Both the position numbers and the translations under genes were made by a program. Source: Alistipes sp. Marseille-P5061 (GTDB lineage Bacteria > Bacteroidota > Bacteroidia > Bacteroidales > Rikenellaceae). From it: a stretch of DNA of 64,000 bases. Below are positions 33,677 through 45,194 of this stretch, in pieces. The first letter of the stretch is position 1. Every line of letters starts with the position of its first letter. Location: the NCBI RefSeq assembly GCF_900290115.1, contig NZ_LT985748.1, forward strand, positions 1 through 64,000, in the 5' to 3' direction. The notes beneath the pieces were generated by a model. The model was not told the origin of the DNA and made no database searches. It was given only the letters and a program-made list of their open reading frames with translations.

Positions 33677-36097
33677 ATGATGCATAAATCCGTCCGTCTG
33701 CTGTCGCTTCTCGCGGCCCTGCTCGCTCCGTTTGCAACGTTGGCCCAAGAGGCCTTCCCGCTCACCGGGCGCGTGGTTGACTCTCTGCTCCGACCCGTGC
33801 CGACGGCTGTGGTCGCAACCCTTGCCCCCGACTCGGAGGCGATGCTGCAGCACGCCGTGACCGACGACGAGGGGCGTTTTACGCTTTCGGCCTCGGGCCG
33901 CGTGCGTCTTTTCGTCAGCTGCCTGGGTTTTGCCCCCTATGTCGGCGAACCGTTCGACGCGGTGCGGGCGACCGACGTCGGGGAGCTGCGCCTCGAAGGG
34001 ACGGCCGTCGGTATCGACGACGTGGTGGTCGTGGCCGAGAATCCCAACGCAACGCTGCGTGTCGAGCAGGGGCGCATGGTCTATACGCCCCGCAACAGCG
34101 CCTCGCTGGCGGGCGGTACGGCGCTCGACGCGCTGAAACAGACCCCCGGCGTGATGGTCAGCGGCGAGAACGAAATCTCGCTCGGCGGCAGTTCCGGAGT
34201 GCTGGTGATGCTCAACGGCAAGCAGACCTACATGCAGCGCGAGGAACTGGCCGCCATGCTGCGCTCGATGCCCGCCTCGTCGGTTTCGTCCGTGGAGGTG
34301 ATGAGCAACCCTTCGGCGCAGTACGACGCCGAAGGGTTGGCCGGCGTCATCAACATCAACGTTGAGCGCGGGCGAAGTGCCGACGGCCTCTCCCTTTCGT
34401 TCAACAACGGCTTTTCGGTCTGGGACAACTGGCGGCAGAACACCGAACTCGCGTTCAGCTGCAATACCGGCCGGGTGAGTCTCTACGCCAACTACAGCCA
34501 TGCGCTCGGCCGTACGGGGCTCTACTACGGCATGCACCGCATCCAGAACGGGACCGACTACCTGAGCCCGACCGACGACGAGGACCGGCGGCGCACCGTC
34601 ACGGGCAACGTCGGGGTGGAGTACCGCCCCTCGGAGTACCATACGCTCGGTGCGCGGGTCGATGTCAACACGCTCTTCGGACCCGGTCGGACCCGCACGA
34701 CCACCACGGTGCGGGACGCCGCGACGCTCGACGTCGAATCGCTCCTTCGCGCCTCGAACGACTACTACCGCCAGAAGGGCAACCGCTACGGCGGAACCCT
34801 CTTCTACACCTATGCGCCGCGCGAGGGCGAGCACTATGCGCTCGACGTCGACTACGCCTTCTTCGACGGAGGCGCCGGCTGCCTGCAGCCCAACCGTTAC
34901 GAAGACCCGGCGGGCGTCGTCCTTTCCGACGACCTCTATCGCTCGGTGAACAGCCGCGCCATCGACATCCTGGCTCTCAGTTATGCGCAGCAGCACCGCC
35001 TGTGGGGCGGCACCCTGCACGCGGGGGTGAAGTATTCGTGGGTGCGGGCCGACAACGACTACCGGTTCTCGACGGTCGCCCCGGCGGGTGAGCAGCTCGA
35101 CCCGTCGCAGTCGAGCCGCTTCCTCTATCAGGAGCAGCTGCTGGCCGCCTACTTCCAGTACAACCGTCCGCTGGGACGCCGTGCGACGCTCGAGGTGGGG
35201 CTGCGCGGCGAATATACCCGTTCGGACGGCGATTTGCGCCGCACGGACGGCTCTCCGCGCGAGCACAACCGCCGCCGCTACTTCGACCTCTTCCCCTCGC
35301 TTGCGCTCAGCTGGAAGGCGGGCGGGCAGAGCACCTTCGCCCTCTCCTACGGCAGCCGCATCGACCGCCCGGCCTATCAGGACCTCAATCCTTTCGAATA
35401 CATGCTCGACGAGCTTACCTGCTGGCAGGGCAACCCCTTCCTCGAACCGCAGCGGAGCCATCGCGTGGCGCTCTCGTGGAGCTGGCGCAAAACGGCCGTC
35501 ACGGCGTCGTACACCTGTCTGACCGACTATAGGACGCAAATCAGCGACACGCTCGACGTGAAGCGTCTGGTGATGACACCCCGCAACCTCGGGCGGCAGC
35601 ACCGCCTCGCGCTCGAGCTTTTCCAGCAGGTGCGCGTCGCCCGCTGGTGGGATGCCGTGGCAGGTGTCACCTGCTACTGGCTCAACAACGATATCGCCTA
35701 CGACCGCATGCGGCGCTTCGACCTGAAGCGTCTGGCCGCCATCTTCTCGCTGCGCAACACCTTCCGCCTGCCGGGACGTCTGCGGCTCGAGCTCGGCGGC
35801 AGCTTCACGACGCGGCGTCTGGGCGAGGCCATCGAGGTGTGCGAACCGACCGGCAGCGTCGATGTGGCGCTGAGCCGCAAGTTCCTTGGCGACCGCCTCG
35901 AGGCGAGCCTCGGCGTGAGCGACCTCTTCTGGACTTCGAACTGGGACAGCACGAGCCGTTACGAAGGATTCTACCTCTACAACTGGGGCAAATGGGAGTC
36001 GCGGCAGGTGAAGTTCAACCTTACCTATCGTTTCGGCGCCCCTGCCGGGCGCGAGCGCAGGAGCGGCCGCGACCTCGACGAGCTGAACCGTCTTTAG
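33677..36097 (+). CDS. TonB-receptor-like outer membrane beta-barrel protein
   Basis: An 806-residue outer membrane protein. The signal peptide (MHKSVRLLSLLAALLAPFATLAQ) is followed by a carboxypeptidase-regulatory-like beta-sandwich (FPLTGRVVDSLLRPVPTAVV). A plug-like domain comes next (about 120-230, with ALDALKQTPGVMVSGENEISLGG and YDAEGLAGVININVERG), then a long beta-barrel. The C-terminal barrel matches the PF14905 style (outer membrane beta-barrel family), with FDLFPSLALSWKAGGQS and NLTYRFG. There is no SusD partner next to it, so it is not a classical polysaccharide utilisation pair. The substrate is unknown. The last barrel strand is followed by a short charged tail. Confidence 0.87.
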   Translation: MMHKSVRLLSLLAALLAPFATLAQEAFPLTGRVVDSLLRPVPTAVVATLAPDSEAMLQHAVTDDEGRFTLSASGRVRLFVSCLGFAPYVGEPFDAVRATDVGELRLEGTAVGIDDVVVVAENPNATLRVEQGRMVYTPRNSASLAGGTALDALKQTPGVMVSGENEISLGGSSGVLVMLNGKQTYMQREELAAMLRSMPASSVSSVEVMSNPSAQYDAEGLAGVININVERGRSADGLSLSFNNGFSVWDNWRQNTELAFSCNTGRVSLYANYSHALGRTGLYYGMHRIQNGTDYLSPTDDEDRRRTVTGNVGVEYRPSEYHTLGARVDVNTLFGPGRTRTTTTVRDAATLDVESLLRASNDYYRQKGNRYGGTLFYTYAPREGEHYALDVDYAFFDGGAGCLQPNRYEDPAGVVLSDDLYRSVNSRAIDILALSYAQQHRLWGGTLHAGVKYSWVRADNDYRFSTVAPAGEQLDPSQSSRFLYQEQLLAAYFQYNRPLGRRATLEVGLRGEYTRSDGDLRRTDGSPREHNRRRYFDLFPSLALSWKAGGQSTFALSYGSRIDRPAYQDLNPFEYMLDELTCWQGNPFLEPQRSHRVALSWSWRKTAVTASYTCLTDYRTQISDTLDVKRLVMTPRNLGRQHRLALELFQQVRVARWWDAVAGVTCYWLNNDIAYDRMRRFDLKRLAAIFSLRNTFRLPGRLRLELGGSFTTRRLGEAIEVCEPTGSVDVALSRKFLGDRLEASLGVSDLFWTSNWDSTSRYEGFYLYNWGKWESRQVKFNLTYRFGAPAGRERRSGRDLDELNRL

Positions 36098-36515
36098 CGC
36101 GCTCTGGTTCGGTCGGTGATGGCCCGGTTCCGGCTGATTCCGGTGCGGGAAGTGCCCGATTACGGGCAGGGTAGATGGTCCCCGGTTGGGGCGGTCTCGG
36201 CCGATTCCGGTGCGGCGGGTTGGATTCGGACCGGGGCGAACCGGTACGGGAGGTCGGTTCTGGGTGGGGCTGTTGGTTCCCGGGCAGGGTAGGGCGGCGG
36301 GTCGGTTCAGTTGCGTCCGGTTGGTTCAGTTGCGTTCGGTCGCGTCCGGTTGGTTCAGTTGCGTTCGGTCGGTTCAGTTACGTTCGGTCGCGTTCGGTTG
36401 GGCTCAGTCGGTTTGGTTGGGGTCGGGCGCGTTCAGCCGGTTTTTGGGCATGGATGGGTGGCGCGGAGATTTCGAAACGATACTTCGATGTTATTTTTCG
36501 AAATAAAAAATGGAG
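36098..36515. repeat. Spacer with GGTTCAGTT/CGTTCGGT repeats
   Basis: No gene is supported. GGTTCAGTT occurs at 36304, 36323, 36352 and 36371, giving a 19/29/19-nt rhythm, and CGTTCGGT or CGTCCGGT fills the gaps. Earlier in the spacer CCGGTTGGGGCGG/GGTGCGG variants recur. From about 36465 the sequence becomes AT-rich, leading into a terminator and the hppA promoter. Confidence 0.6.
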
Positions 36516-36546
36516 AAATCGGGAACAGAACGCCCGATTTTTTCTT
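36516..36546 (+). terminator. Terminator-like hairpin just upstream of the hppA promoter
   Basis: AAATCGGG (36516-36523) pairs with CCCGATTT (36533-36540) and runs into TTTCTT. It lies far (about 420 nt) from the preceding stop codon, so it insulates hppA from upstream transcription. Confidence 0.65.
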
Positions 36547-36553
36547 AAATTTG
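36546..36553 (+). promoter_or_regulatory. -7 box of hppA
   Basis: TAAATTTG matches the consensus and lies 32 nt before the ATG at 36586, immediately after a terminator hairpin. The -33 region coincides with the hairpin and has no TTG. Confidence 0.55.
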
Positions 36554-36585
36554 TATTCGACCAATCCATAAATTTACATACCGTT

Positions 36586-38802
<2,217 letters not shown>

Positions 38803-38967
38803 CGGGGTGTGACCGGCGTGTGTGACGCCCGGGCCGACGGCATTCGGCCGGAACCGGCATCGGGCTCCGGCGGCCGGCGGAGAAGCAAACCGGCGTGAAG
38901 TCCGGAAAGGTCCGGGGAAAGTCCGGAAAAAGTCCGGCCGGAACCGGCTTGTAACCGGCTTCAGCAT

Positions 38968-39008
38968 GCGGGGGCGCAGCTTTTAGGAGGCTGCGCCTCC
39001 GCTTTTTT
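38968..39008 (+). terminator. Intrinsic terminator of hppA
   Basis: GCGGGGGCGCAGC (38968-38980) pairs with GCTGCGCCTCCGC (38990-39002), 13 bp with one G-U, and six T residues follow. The stretch 38803-38967 upstream has no gene and repeats GTCCGGAAA and CCGGAACCGGC variants. Confidence 0.93.
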
Positions 39009-39066
39009 ATGCCCCCGGGATGCGGCAGACGGACGATGCGCGCTTCCGCATGTCGCGAAAAAGTCC

Positions 39067-39074
39067 TATCTTTG
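39067..39074 (+). promoter_or_regulatory. -7 box directly before the HAD gene start, possibly leaderless
   Basis: TATCTTTG-CCTTC-ATG places the expected transcription start at or next to the ATG at 39080. The spacer CCTTC is identical to that of the TatD gene at 25554. No TTG at -33 is seen. Confidence 0.55.
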
Positions 39075-39079
39075 CCTTC

Positions 39080-39670
39080 ATGAAAAACATCGTTTTCGAT
39101 TTGGGCGGCGTCGTCTTCGCCCGCAACATAAAGCGCTGCACGCAGGAGTTCATCGACTTCTTCTCCTTTGTCCGCTCGGAGCGGATGCCCCGCTTCTGGG
39201 AGGAGTACGACCGCGGCACCTCGACCTTCGAGGAGGTGACCCGCACCCTCGCCGACATGAACGGATGCAGCCGCGAGAAGTGCGCCTCCTACCTGCGCTA
39301 CTCCATCGAACTGCAGGAGCCCGTGCAGCCGACCGAGGCGCTGATTCGTCAGCTGAAGCAGGCGGGCTATCGCCTCTACATCCTTTCGAACATGTCGCGC
39401 GAATTCATCGCCTACCTGCGCACCTTTCCCGTCTACGGGCTCTTCGAGGGCGAGGTGGTCTCCTGCGAGGAGGGGTGCGTGAAGCCCGAGCCGCGGATTT
39501 ACGAGCTGCTGCTCCAGCGCTTCGGCCTCGACCCCGCCGAGACGCTCTTCATCGACGACCGCGGCATCAACCTCGAGGCTGCGGCCGCCTTCGGCATCCA
39601 TACGCAGCGCTTCGACCCCAAGGCGCCCGAGGCTACGTGCCGCCTGCTGCGCGAGCAGCTGCTCGGTTGA
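39080..39670 (+). CDS. HAD-superfamily hydrolase, YihX-like
   Basis: A 196-residue HAD phosphatase of the alpha-D-glucose-1-phosphatase/epoxide-hydrolase-N-terminal-like group. Motif I is MKNIVFDLGGVVFARN, with the GGVV variant typical of this subgroup. Motif II is LYILSNMSREF, motif III Lys is in GCVKPEPRIY, and motif IV is LFIDDRGINLEAAAAFG. The start at 39080 is set by the TATCTTTG box 6 nt upstream. In-frame sequence further upstream includes the hppA terminator region. It stands alone between hppA and a permease gene. The substrate is probably a small phosphoester. Confidence 0.9.
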   Translation: MKNIVFDLGGVVFARNIKRCTQEFIDFFSFVRSERMPRFWEEYDRGTSTFEEVTRTLADMNGCSREKCASYLRYSIELQEPVQPTEALIRQLKQAGYRLYILSNMSREFIAYLRTFPVYGLFEGEVVSCEEGCVKPEPRIYELLLQRFGLDPAETLFIDDRGINLEAAAAFGIHTQRFDPKAPEATCRLLREQLLG

Positions 39671-39983
39671 CGTCCCTGCGGCGGGAGGGGAGTGGACCCG
39701 CGCCGGACGGAAAAGGTGCCGGACAGGAGGAGCCAATGCGCCGGCCCGCACCGGGGTGGGTGAGCCCCGTACCGGACGGGCGGAGAAGATGTCGCGTCCG
39801 CGGCGGGTGGAGAAGGTGCCGCGCCTATGGCTGACGGGGAAGGTCCCGTGCCGGGATAGATGAGACCGTGCCGCACCGGACGGAATCCGCCCGTGCCGAG
39901 ACGGGGCGCGCAGAATGGCGGCCGGAAGAAATCGACCCGCATCGGCGGCGCTTCCGGCACGCTCCTTGCCCGTGGGGCGGTGT
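39671..39983. repeat. G-rich spacer with degenerate repeats
   Basis: No gene, terminator or promoter was recognised. The sequence repeats GTGCCGGAC, CCGGACGG and GGTGGAGAAGGTGCCG-like words. Frames open here are repeat-derived. Confidence 0.45.
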
Positions 39984-41033
39984 ATGCGGAATTTTCGGGA
40001 GCGATACGGGCGCTATGCGCTTTTCGTGCTGATTTTCGGACTCGGCGCGACCATCTTCATCGAACTGACCCCCTTTTTGGGCGGACTGATGGGGGCGGCA
40101 ACCCTCTACGTGCTGCTGCGCGGCCAGATGGTCTTTCTGACCGAACGGCGGCGCTGGCGGCCGAGTGCCGCCGCTGCGCTGCTGCTGGTCGAGGCCGTCC
40201 TCTGCTTTCTGGTCCCCCTCACGCTGGTTGGCTGGATGCTGGTGGCCCACGTCCAGCACCTCGCGGCCGACCCCCAGCAGCTGCTCCACGCCGTGAAAAA
40301 CCTCTCGGCGCTGCTCTACGAACGGACAGGCTACGACCTGTGGCAGGAGCGCAACGTGGCCTCGTTCATCGCCATGCTCCCCAGAGCGGGGCAGTACGTG
40401 CTGGGCGGCATCGTCGATTTCGCCGTCAACATTGTCGTGCTGCTGCTCGTCCTCTACTTCATGCTGACGGGCGGCCGGGCCATGGAGGCCTATGTCCGCG
40501 ACCTGGTCCCCTTCGACGGTGGGCAGCGCGACGACGTCATTCACGAAATGCATCAGATTGTGCGGTCGAATGCCATCGGCATCCCGCTGCTGGCGGTCGT
40601 GCAGGGGGGCGTGGCGCTGGTGGGCTATCTGATTTTCGGGGTTCCCGACCCGCTGTTCTGGGGCGTGCTGACCTGCTTTGCGACGGTCATCCCGATTGTC
40701 GGCACGGCGCTGCTCTGGCTGCCGCTGGCCGCCTATCTGGCGCTGGAGGGCCACTGGGCCGCCGCCGTCGGGCTGGCCGCCTACGGGACGCTCGTGGTGA
40801 CCCACGTCGACAACCTCACGCGGCTGGTGCTGCAGCGGCGCATGGCCGACATCCATCCGCTGGTGACCGTCTTCGGCGTCTTCGTCGGGCTGGCCCTCTT
40901 CGGATTCATGGGCATCATCTTCGGGCCGCTCATGCTCTCGCTCTTCCTCTTCTGCCTCCACATCTTCAAGCGCCGCTACATCGACGGCCGTCCCGACGAG
41001 TCGGCCGACCCCGCCCCGACAGCCCGGCATTGA
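39984..41033 (+). CDS. AI-2E family transporter (PF01594 permease)
   Basis: A 349-residue integral membrane protein with about eight hydrophobic helices. It has the family pattern: a paired N-terminal helical hairpin (YALFVLIFGLGATIFIE), a long amphipathic central segment (about 90-150), then VVLLLVLYFMLTGG, GIPLLAVVQGGVALVGYLIF and FATVIPIVGTALLWLPLAAY. The C-terminal LFGFMGIIFGPLMLSLFLF completes the fold. The family includes quorum-signal exporters and Na+/H+ antiporters, so the substrate cannot be inferred. The ATG at 39984 (MRNFRERYGRYALF) is preferred over the upstream in-frame ATG at 39915 because the extra residues are low-complexity. Confidence 0.87.
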   Translation: MRNFRERYGRYALFVLIFGLGATIFIELTPFLGGLMGAATLYVLLRGQMVFLTERRRWRPSAAAALLLVEAVLCFLVPLTLVGWMLVAHVQHLAADPQQLLHAVKNLSALLYERTGYDLWQERNVASFIAMLPRAGQYVLGGIVDFAVNIVVLLLVLYFMLTGGRAMEAYVRDLVPFDGGQRDDVIHEMHQIVRSNAIGIPLLAVVQGGVALVGYLIFGVPDPLFWGVLTCFATVIPIVGTALLWLPLAAYLALEGHWAAAVGLAAYGTLVVTHVDNLTRLVLQRRMADIHPLVTVFGVFVGLALFGFMGIIFGPLMLSLFLFCLHIFKRRYIDGRPDESADPAPTARH

Positions 41034-41158
41034 CCGGGAACGGGGAGAAGAATGCCGACGGAACGGTTCGGCGCGGCCGATGCAGCCCGGGGCCGCTTTG
41101 TCCGGCGTTGACCCGTACCGATGGGCCGGCTTTCCGGGGCGTTCCGCCCTTCGTCCGT

Positions 41159-42037
41159 TTACCGCCCGGCCCCTGCGCGGAGCCGGTCGCCGCGCTGCAG
41201 CACCCTGAGGTAGAGCAGCAGCACGACATTCATCACCAGTGCATAGACGATGGCCGGGATGGCCATCCGTTCGTTGTTGAAAATCAGCGGCGACGAGGCG
41301 ACGGCAATCGCCTGGGCGGCATTCTGCATGCCTACCTCGATGACGACCGTGCGGCGTCCCGTGCGGTCGAGCCCGAAGCCGTCGGCGAGCAGCCGCCCGG
41401 CCCCCATTGCCGCCAGAATCAGCAGCAGCGAGGCGCTGCCCAGCGCGGGCAGGTTCTCCAGGATGGTGCGGGCGTACTGCACGAAGAAGAGTGCGGCGAG
41501 CAGCATCAGCGCCGGGAAGGCGACCCGCCCCAGAAGGGCGTGCAGCCGCTGCGCCCGTGCGGGGAAGCGGCTGCGGAAGAGAGCGCCGCAGAGCATCGGC
41601 AGCAGCAGGAGGAGGATGTTCTGGAGAAGCAGCCGCCCGACGGGCAGCTCGATGGCCGTGTCGCTCTGCAGCGCGACGAAGCGGGCGACGCCCTCCATGA
41701 GCAGCGGGATGGTGACCAGCGTAATCAGGCTGCTGAGCGCCGTGAGCGTCACCGAGAGCGCCACGTCGCCCCGGGCCAGCATCGTGAAGACGTTCGACGA
41801 GCTGCCGCCGGGCGAGCAGGCGACGAGCATGAGCCCCATGAAGAGGACGGGTTCGAGGCGGAAGAGCACCCCCACGCCGAAGGCGATGAGCGGCAGCGCG
41901 ACGAGCTGCCCGAGCAGGCCGGCCACCACCCCTTTGGGGCGATGCAGCAGGGCGGCGAACGAGTTGCGGTCGAGTTCGAGGCCGAGCTGGAACATCAGCA
42001 CCAGCAGTATCGGCAGGACAATCCAGACGGTGTTCAT
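41159..42037 (-). CDS. Bile acid:sodium symporter (BASS) family transporter
   Basis: A 292-residue Na+-coupled organic anion transporter with nine or ten hydrophobic helices. Hallmarks are the Na+-site region LMLVACSPGGSSSNVFT and the crossover-helix motif VVIEVGMQNAAQAIAVA. The family carries bile acids, pantoate, pyruvate or steroid conjugates, so the substrate is open. It is convergent with the AI-2E permease and follows the broken NhaC-type gene on the same strand after a 158-nt repeat-filled spacer. Confidence 0.87.
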   Translation of the reverse strand: MNTVWIVLPILLVLMFQLGLELDRNSFAALLHRPKGVVAGLLGQLVALPLIAFGVGVLFRLEPVLFMGLMLVACSPGGSSSNVFTMLARGDVALSVTLTALSSLITLVTIPLLMEGVARFVALQSDTAIELPVGRLLLQNILLLLLPMLCGALFRSRFPARAQRLHALLGRVAFPALMLLAALFFVQYARTILENLPALGSASLLLILAAMGAGRLLADGFGLDRTGRRTVVIEVGMQNAAQAIAVASSPLIFNNERMAIPAIVYALVMNVVLLLYLRVLQRGDRLRAGAGR

Positions 42038-42060
42038 GGCGGAGCGGTTTTGAGGCTTGC

Positions 42061-42160
42061 GGTTCGGGTTCGGAACGGTTCGGGTTCGGCGTTTGTGATT
42101 TTGGACGGTTCGGATTCGGGACGGTTCGGGTTCGGCGTTTGCGGGCTCGGAACGTTGCGC
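42061..42160. repeat. Spacer array of ACGGTTCGGGTTCGG
   Basis: Words ACGGTTCGGGTTCGG and GGCGTTTG recur three times with small changes between the NhaC-type gene and the BASS gene. No promoter or terminator is recognisable. Confidence 0.65.
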
Positions 42161-42195
42161 TTTCGGACCTTACGGCTTCGGGGCCGGAGCGTCGG

Positions 42196-43513
42196 CTACC
42201 GGACGCCGGCTACCGAGCGGGGATAGCGCAGCACGATGGCCAGCAGCGCGCAGAGGCCCATGATGAAGGGGTAGTAGAGGTAGCGGATAATCTCCAGCGG
42301 CGAGAGCCCCGTCAGCCCGGCCGCCATGAGCAGCTGGGCGCCGTAGGGGAGCAGCCCCTGCGTGAAGCACGAGAAGGTGTCGAGCAGGCTGGCGCTGCGG
42401 CGGCGGTCGATGCCGAAGCGGTCGGCGATTTTGCGGGCGATGGGTCCCACGGTGAGGATGGCGATGGTGTTGTTGGCCGTGCAGAGGTTGGCCACGCAGA
42501 CCAGCCCGGGCGATGGAGGCCTCCGCACCGCGCCGTCCCCGGATGCGGTGGGTCATCAGGCCGATGAGGTAGTCGATGCCGCCGTTGTGGCGCAGCATCT
42601 CGAGTACGCCGCCCGCCAGCATCGTGATGATGATGAGCTCGCCCATCCCCGTGATGCCGCGCCCCATGCCGCTGCACCACTCCAGCGCCGTGAAGCTCCC
42701 GGCCGCCATGCCGATGAGCCCCGACGAGAGGATGCCCAGCAGGAGCACCTTCATCACGTTCATGCCGCAGAGCGCCGTGACGAGCACCAGCAGGTAGGGC
42801 ACCACGCGGACCCACTCGATGCGCTCGGTGGCCGTGGCGCCGCCGACAGCCTCGCCCGTGAGGATGTAGAGCGCCAGCGTGGCGACGGCCGCCGGGGCGA
42901 CGATGCGGATGTTGACGCGGAACTTGTCGCGCAGGTCGCACTCCTGGGTGCGGGTGGCGGCGATGGTGGTGTCGGAGATGAACGAGAGGTTGTCGCCGAA
43001 GAAGGCGCCGCCGGCGACGATGGCCGTCAGCCAGGCGGCGTTGCTTCCCGTCTCGGCGGCGATGCCCCCGGCCACGGGGACGAGTGCGACGATGGTCCCC
43101 ACCGAGGTGCCGATGGCCAGCGACACGAAGCACGAGGCGAGGAAGAGCCCCGCCGGAAGCAGCGAGTCGGGCAGCAGGTGGAGCGTCAGGTTGACCGTCG
43201 CGTCGACGGCCCCCATGCTGCGGGCCGACTCGGCGAAGGCCCCCGCCAGGATGAAAATCCATATCATGAGCATCACGTTGCCGTTCGACGCCCCGGCCGA
43301 GAAGAGCTCGATGCGGCGGGCGAAGGGGAGGTCGCGCGTCGTGGCGACGGCGTAGACGGCGGCGGCAAGAAAGGCCACCGAGACGGGCATCCGGTAGAAG
43401 TCGCCCGCCACCAGCGAGACGAGCAGGTAGCTGGCCAGAAAGACCAGGAGCGGCGTAAGGGCGAAGAGCCCTCCGCGGTGCGGGCCGTGCGGTATCTTGT
43501 TGTCGTGGTGCAT
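42196..43513 (-). pseudogene. NhaC-type Na+/H+ antiporter gene with a single-base frameshift
   Basis: The two frames together describe a Na+/H+ antiporter of about 438 residues. The first part (from MHHDNKIPHGP at 43513) has FLASYLLVSLVAGDFYRMP, FILAGAFAESARSMGAVDA, AIVAGGAFFGDNLSFISDTT and HNGGIDYLIGLMTHRIRGR. The second part is GLVCVANLCTANNTIAILTV through DTFSCFTQGLLPYGAQLL and ends at 42196. The frame changes in the CCCGGG run at 42505-42510. Removing one base there joins I-A to G-L-V-C-V-A-N-L-C as expected for the family. It may be a genuine inactivating indel or an assembly error, since homopolymer-like runs are error-prone. If read in one frame the protein loses its last third. Confidence 0.8.
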
Positions 43514-43647
43514 TTCGGAATCGGTGTTTCGGGGCAAAAATAAGCGCTTTTTCGCAAAATCCGACATCCGCGCCACTTTTCGTCCGCCGCGGCCCCGAAC
43601 GGAACGATGTTTGAACGCTTCTCCGGCTGAAAAAAATCCCTGTCCGA

Positions 43648-44118
43648 ATGAAACGCATTCTCTTCTATCTGGTCCCGGTGCTCTTCTGCTTCGGCATCGG
43701 CGCCATGGCGGGCTGGCTCCAGAGCGAGGCGCTCGTCGAGTGGTATCCCACGCTGGTCAAGTCGCCGCTCACGCCCCCGGCCGTCGTCTTCCCCGTGGCG
43801 TGGAGCATCCTCTACCTCTGCATGGGCATCTCGCTGGGGGCGGTGCTCGCCCGCGAGGAGCTGCTGCAGGCCCGCAGCGCGCTGGTGTGGCTGTGGCTGG
43901 CTCAGCTGGCCGCCAACTTCCTGTGGAGCGTCCTCTTCTTCAACCTGCGCAACCCGACGGCGGGCCTCATCGACATCGCGCTGCTCGACATGCTGGTCTT
44001 CGCCTACGTGGTCGTTTCCTGGCGCCTGTGCCGGCCCGCGGCCTGGCTCTTCGTCCCCTACCTGCTCTGGCTGCTCTTCGCCACCTACCTCAATGCCTAC
44101 ATCTGGGCCTTCAACTAA
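43648..44118 (+). CDS. tspO: TspO/MBR family tryptophan-rich membrane protein
   Basis: A 156-residue, five-helix membrane protein that binds porphyrins and related ligands in other bacteria. It has the family hallmarks: an N-terminal helix ending GAMAGWLQ, the PLTPPAVVFPVAWSILYLCM segment, the aromatic run WLWLAQLAANFLWSVLFFNL, and the C-terminal WLFVPYLLWLLFATYLNAYI. Length is normal. It is divergent from the NhaC-type gene and followed by obgE with its own promoter. Its role in an anaerobe is uncertain; tetrapyrrole trafficking is the usual guess. Confidence 0.92.
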   Translation: MKRILFYLVPVLFCFGIGAMAGWLQSEALVEWYPTLVKSPLTPPAVVFPVAWSILYLCMGISLGAVLAREELLQARSALVWLWLAQLAANFLWSVLFFNLRNPTAGLIDIALLDMLVFAYVVVSWRLCRPAAWLFVPYLLWLLFATYLNAYIWAFN

Positions 44119-44168
44119 GGAGCGGCGCCCACTTTGCGGCCCGCGTGCGGGGATTCCCGAAAAATTCG

Positions 44169-44176
44169 TATCTTTG
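44169..44176 (+). promoter_or_regulatory. -7 box of obgE
   Basis: TATCTTTG lies 20 nt before the ATG at 44197. No exact TTG at -33. Confidence 0.6.
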
Positions 44177-44196
44177 AGGCCGAAAACCCGAAACTT

Positions 44197-45189
44197 ATGG
44201 CAGGCTCCAATTTTGTAGACTACGTGAAAATCTTCGCCCGCTCGGGCCACGGCGGCGCGGGCTCGGCCCACTTCCGCCGCGAGAAGTTCGTCGCCTTCGG
44301 CGGCCCCGACGGCGGCGACGGCGGCCGCGGCGGCAGCATCGTGCTTCAGGGTGACCGTCAGTACTGGACACTCATCCACCTCAAGTACCAGCGCCACCAG
44401 TTCGCCGAGGACGGCGGCAACGGCTCGGGAGCCCGCTCGACGGGCAAGGATGCCCGCGACATCGTCATCCCCGTACCGCTGGGCACCGTGGCGCGCAACG
44501 CCGAGACGGGCGAGCTGGTGGGCGAGGTGACGGCCGACGGCGAGCGGCTGGTGCTGCTCAAGGGGGGCCGCGGAGGGCTGGGCAACTGGCACTTCAAGAC
44601 GGCGACCAACCAGGCGCCCCGCTATGCGCAGCCGGGCGAGGAGGGGGCCGAGGGCTCCTTCATCCTCGAACTGAAGGTGCTGGCCGACGTGGGGCTGGTG
44701 GGCTTCCCCAATGCCGGGAAGTCGACGCTCCTCTCGGTGGTCTCGGCCGCCAAGCCCAAAATCGCCAACTACGCCTTCACGACGCTGGAGCCCAACCTCG
44801 GCATCGTCGAGGTGCGCGACGGCAAGTCGTTCGTCATGGCCGACATTCCGGGCATCATCGAGGGTGCGCACGAAGGCCGCGGCCTCGGCACGCGCTTCCT
44901 GCGCCACATCGAGCGCAATTCGGTGCTGCTCTTCATGGTGCCGGCCGACAGCGACGACGTGCGCCGCGACTATGAGATTCTGCTGGGCGAGCTGACGCAG
45001 TACAACCCCGAGCTGCTGGACAAGCAGCGGCTGCTGGCCGTCACCAAGTGCGACATGCTCGACGAGGGGCTGCTCGAAGAGATGAAGTCCCACCTGCCCG
45101 AGGGCGTTCCGTCGCTCTTCATCTCGTCGGTCTCGGGGCTGAACATCGCACGGCTCAAGGACATGCTTTGGGAGGCGCTCCAGCGCTGA
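44197..45189 (+). CDS. obgE: GTPase Obg/CgtA
   Basis: Ribosome-associated GTPase acting in 50S maturation and stress signalling, 330 residues. The Gly-rich Obg fold occupies residues 1-158 ([20 protein letters not shown] and [16 protein letters not shown]). The G domain has G1 [12 protein letters not shown]2 in [14 protein letters not shown]3 [17 protein letters not shown]4 TKCDML and G5 SSVSG. The C-terminal OCT domain is absent, usual for this phylum. The ATG at 44197 is preferred to an in-frame TTG at 44134 because it lies behind the TATCTTTG box and begins the conserved fold. Confidence 0.96.
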   Translation: MAGSNFVDYVKIFARSGHGGAGSAHFRREKFVAFGGPDGGDGGRGGSIVLQGDRQYWTLIHLKYQRHQFAEDGGNGSGARSTGKDARDIVIPVPLGTVARNAETGELVGEVTADGERLVLLKGGRGGLGNWHFKTATNQAPRYAQPGEEGAEGSFILELKVLADVGLVGFPNAGKSTLLSVVSAAKPKIANYAFTTLEPNLGIVEVRDGKSFVMADIPGIIEGAHEGRGLGTRFLRHIERNSVLLFMVPADSDDVRRDYEILLGELTQYNPELLDKQRLLAVTKCDMLDEGLLEEMKSHLPEGVPSLFISSVSGLNIARLKDMLWEALQR

Positions 45190-45194
45190 GCGCC

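Noticed and set aside
33677-36097. SusC-type receptor of a polysaccharide utilisation locus
   Set aside because: No SusD-like gene, sulfatase, glycoside hydrolase or sigma/anti-sigma pair is adjacent, and the barrel resembles the PF14905 group instead.
36465-36512. Inverted repeat ATTTCGAAA...TTTCGAAAT as a terminator
   Set aside because: It is followed by A residues on the plus strand and has no T-run on the minus strand after the stem; the AAATCGGG hairpin just downstream is the better candidate.
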